Source: Cerioporus squamosus (Eukaryota > Basidiomycota > Agaricomycetes > Polyporales > Polyporaceae). Taken from it: DNA of 64,000 nt. The notes beneath the pieces were generated by a model that was not told the DNA's origin, searched no databases, and saw nothing but the letters and a program-made list of their open reading frames with translations. Positions 61,685 through 64,000 of this stretch are shown piece by piece; position 1 is the stretch's first letter; the number at the start of each line of letters is the position of its first letter. The stretch spans positions 1 to 64,000 of the forward strand of contig JABYQS010000174.1 in the NCBI GenBank assembly GCA_022592435.1, read 5' to 3'. A program made the translations under genes and the position numbers.

Positions 61685-62839
61685 TCACAGCTCGTCGTGC
61701 TGCGTTCGGGGTCTCAGTATCGCGCCAGAGACGTTCGCAAACCACGCTCGTTGATCCTTCGGTGACGCCCACTCCGGCGCGTTGCCTGCTATGCCGTCAG
61801 CACATAGTGAAATACGAGCAAAGAACAGAGGATACGTACCACCGAAGAACGTCTGGAAGTGGAGGCCCTGCACGCGTCCAGCGAGACTCTCTTGGGTGCG
61901 CAAGATGAGTCCGGTCGCGAGTATCACGAGCTTTCCGTCGATGTAGACGCGGATCTCGCCTGAGCAATGGAGCGTATGAGGTCGTGCCAGCGAGTGCGAG
62001 ATCAAGATGAATGCGGACTCACCATCTTCCTTACCAAGGGTATTCACCCGGACCACCTCTAGGACACGCGTCCACTTGCCCGGAGTGAACGTCCACGCCC
62101 CGCGCCCGACGGAGAACCCGTAGTCAGCATGCCTGATAGACTTGGGCGGGATGGGGAGCAGCCGTTCCGTATTTCTCGCCTCGTGTGGCAGATACGCGTA
62201 TAGCTCTCCCAGACCTTTCTCCCTGCATATGGAGGTTCAGCGATACGCGACGAGGCTCAGGGGAGGACGAGACATACCGCCACATCAGGCGCAAGTTGAA
62301 GCACTTGCACCGGTCGTTCTGCCTCCCACCCGTGCATCCATACGCATGGTCTCCCGCTCCTCCATCTTCTCGCGAGGCCTGATGTTGGTATATGGGAAGC
62401 AAATAAATGCATGCACATGGGACTCACAGATACCAGGAAGCTTTCCGCCCTTCACCCACTCGAAGTCGTCTTCGAACAGGACATCATACCCGAGTGCTAC
62501 CTCCTCTCCATCATCCAGCCTCTTCAACGCTTCTGCAAACTGTGCTGGCCCGTGCATGTAGAAGCCAAACCCTCCGTGCGGGGACGTCTTGTTTCCGGGG
62601 TTGATGCTACCGAGCGGAAACAGTGCCTCCCAGGCCTGCGTGGACGCGTCTCCTCCTGGTACCGCGATGGGAGGAGTGAGGAGGTTGTGCGTCGTGCTGG
62701 ACGTCACACGGTGCACACCGAGTTCCTTGTCCGACAGCTCGACGCGCACAATGCGGGCTGGGATATCGCATGTTGCGCAAGTCGTGAATCCAGTGGAGAT
62801 GCGCGATGCTGCAATAGGCGAGAATGGAGATCCCGACAT
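61685..62839 (-). CDS. Polysaccharide lyase family 14 protein (alginate/glucuronan lyase type)
   Basis: Minus-strand exons 62839-62434, 62368-62278, 62222-62023, 61959-61840 and 61785-61685 keep the frame and give 305 residues. PL14 landmarks appear in order: SINPGNKTSPHGGFGFYMHGP, DVLFEDDFEWVKGGKLP, DHAYGCTGGR, CFNLRLMWR, DYGFSVGRGAWTF, VYIDGKLVI, LHFQTFFGG and WASPKDQRAWFANVSGAI. Such enzymes cleave uronate polymers (glucuronan, alginate-like) by beta-elimination outside the cell. The first splice is the least certain; donor 62433 with acceptor 62369 was the only pair that kept the conserved frame. The ATG at 62839 lacks a signal peptide. Upstream in the same frame (about 62940-62888) lies a signal-peptide-like stretch STLLFLCVAASVLSVS but no ATG, so the true N terminus is unresolved. 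Confidence 0.82.
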
Positions 62840-63265
62840 GTTGGTGCTGAAGGATAGAGTTGGACGAAAGACGATAGGCACGGTACACGACACAGATAGT
62901 ACGGAAGCAGCAACACAGAGAAAGAGGAGGGTCGAATTGTGACGACGACGAGGAGATGGTGGTCACTGATCAGGAGGCTGGCTCGGGGGCTCGGACCGTT
63001 TTCCGCGACTACTTAGCTGCGGTTAACTCACTTGTTACTACCTAACTATGTACCGTTACAAGAGATGCATTCTTGCTCTCTACCGACGAACCACCGCATC
63101 CAGCTTGGTTAAGGCCCAACCTTCCGCAGTGCAAATTTCAAGTTGAGTTCTGTGGTGCGCTGTGAACCCGGAGTTCATTATCGGGCTCTTCTCCGGCCAA
63201 CCCGCATTCTAGGTCTATCGGCAAGATGATGCTTGAATCTTACTCGAGGGAACCTCAGGTCCGCA
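62840..63265. other. Intergenic stretch with signal-peptide-like sequence
   Basis: Holds the in-frame, ATG-less hydrophobic stretch upstream of the PL14 gene (about 62888-62940) and otherwise no recognisable gene or repeat. Confidence 0.55.
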
Positions 63266-64000
63266 TCACGTCCATTTCGTCACAGCACCCCATGGGTTCA
63301 TCTCCTGGGCCTCTCTCTCGGCTGCGGGTATCCAGGCATACATCAACAACCCTCCCAGTCCAAGAGAACGACCAGCACTCACCCCATGTCAACTCTTGCC
63401 CCAGGCCAAATGGAACACGGTCAAGCTCCTCCTCTGCAAGCATCCGCATATTGTGCGACAGGTTCTCAAAGTACGCGAACGGGTCCTGCGCCGGCGCGCC
63501 GTCCCTGAATCCGTTCGAGTCGACGTCGGTCCACCCTTCTCCTGACAAGGCAAACATCAGCGGCGCGAACATGCGCACGGACCGAGCGAGCCTGTCCGGG
63601 TCGGGCGCGAACGCCGAGTCCAGGGTCTCCCAGAATCGCATGTGCTTGTTTGGCTTAAATCCCGGCCGTGAAGTCGTCTCCGCAACGTTGTCGCTGGATA
63701 GGTCCGCGGCGACGGAGAGCGTGATGAGCAGAGGGCAGCGCCACGCAACGTACGCAACCCCGGCCAAGGTGACAGCGGACGGAGCACACCAGTTCCAGAA
63801 CGCGAGGATGCGGAGGAAGATGATGCCCGGCCACGAGTCCGCGATGAGCGCGAGATCTTGGTCGTTCAGCGAGCCGTAGAGGGGAATGGTGACCCAGAAC
63901 GTGCGCATGTTCGGGAAATCCAGGATCGGGCGCAAGGTCTTCATCGTCAGAGTGTGAGTCTCCTTCCTGATCGGCCACGGTCGAGGGCTAGTACTAGGGT
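63266..64000 (-). CDS. F-box/leucine-rich protein, 3' part (cut by window end)
   Basis: Minus-strand exon from the window edge (or from an acceptor near 63980) to 63383, then a 61-bp intron and a last exon 63321-63266 ending EMNPWGAVTKWT. The segment starting LTMKTLRPILDFPNMRTFWVT, with CPLLITLSVAADLSSD and EGWTDVDSNGF, has the leucine-rich layout of the C-terminal half of polypore F-box proteins. The F-box itself would lie outside the window. If the intron is not removed, the frame instead runs on to 63255. Confidence 0.6.

Overview
This window looks like nuclear DNA of a wood-decay basidiomycete, probably an agaricomycete of the polypore type. The DNA is GC-rich. Real genes are split by many 50-85 bp introns with GTRNGT donors, and TATA boxes sit upstream of start codons. 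The recognisable genes are an aryl-alcohol dehydrogenase of the Phanerochaete AAD type, NmrA/isoflavone-reductase-like proteins, F-box/leucine-rich proteins, small Ser/Thr-rich secreted proteins and a family 14 polysaccharide lyase. The species cannot be told from the sequence alone.

Positions 1-46524 are a head-to-tail array of an about 11.34-kb unit. Four full units (periods 11339, 11305, 11343 and 11345 bp) and the start of a fifth are visible, and the array runs off the left edge. Each unit is mostly without recognisable genes. It carries (i) an AAD promoter and first exon joined to a short second exon that ends early, (ii) one two-exon gene for an unknown protein of about 280 residues, (iii) a 607-608 bp hAT-type MITE with an 8-bp target-site duplication, and (iv) several unassigned open stretches. 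The array ends inside a complete AAD gene (46201-47859). The array copies match this gene closely up to a point 12 bp into intron 1, then continue as a different, about 9% diverged AAD sequence. This suggests that recombination between AAD paralogues set the array edge.

Positions 47860-64000 are ordinary single-copy sequence. In order: a decayed last exon of an NmrA-like gene; an F-box gene on the minus strand; about 1.7 kb with no gene I can name; three intact NmrA-like genes (one plus, two minus) with nearly the same exon plan; a divergent pair of Ser/Thr-rich secreted-protein genes; a polysaccharide lyase 14 gene; and the 3' part of a second F-box-like gene cut by the window end.

Functionally, AAD (aryl aldehyde to alcohol reduction) and NmrA-like NAD(P)-binding proteins next to each other fit turnover of aromatic compounds in wood decay, but no joint regulation is shown here. 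Differences between array units are mostly 1-2 base indels in clusters, as expected of imperfect long-read consensus. Reading-frame breaks inside the array should therefore not be taken at face value.
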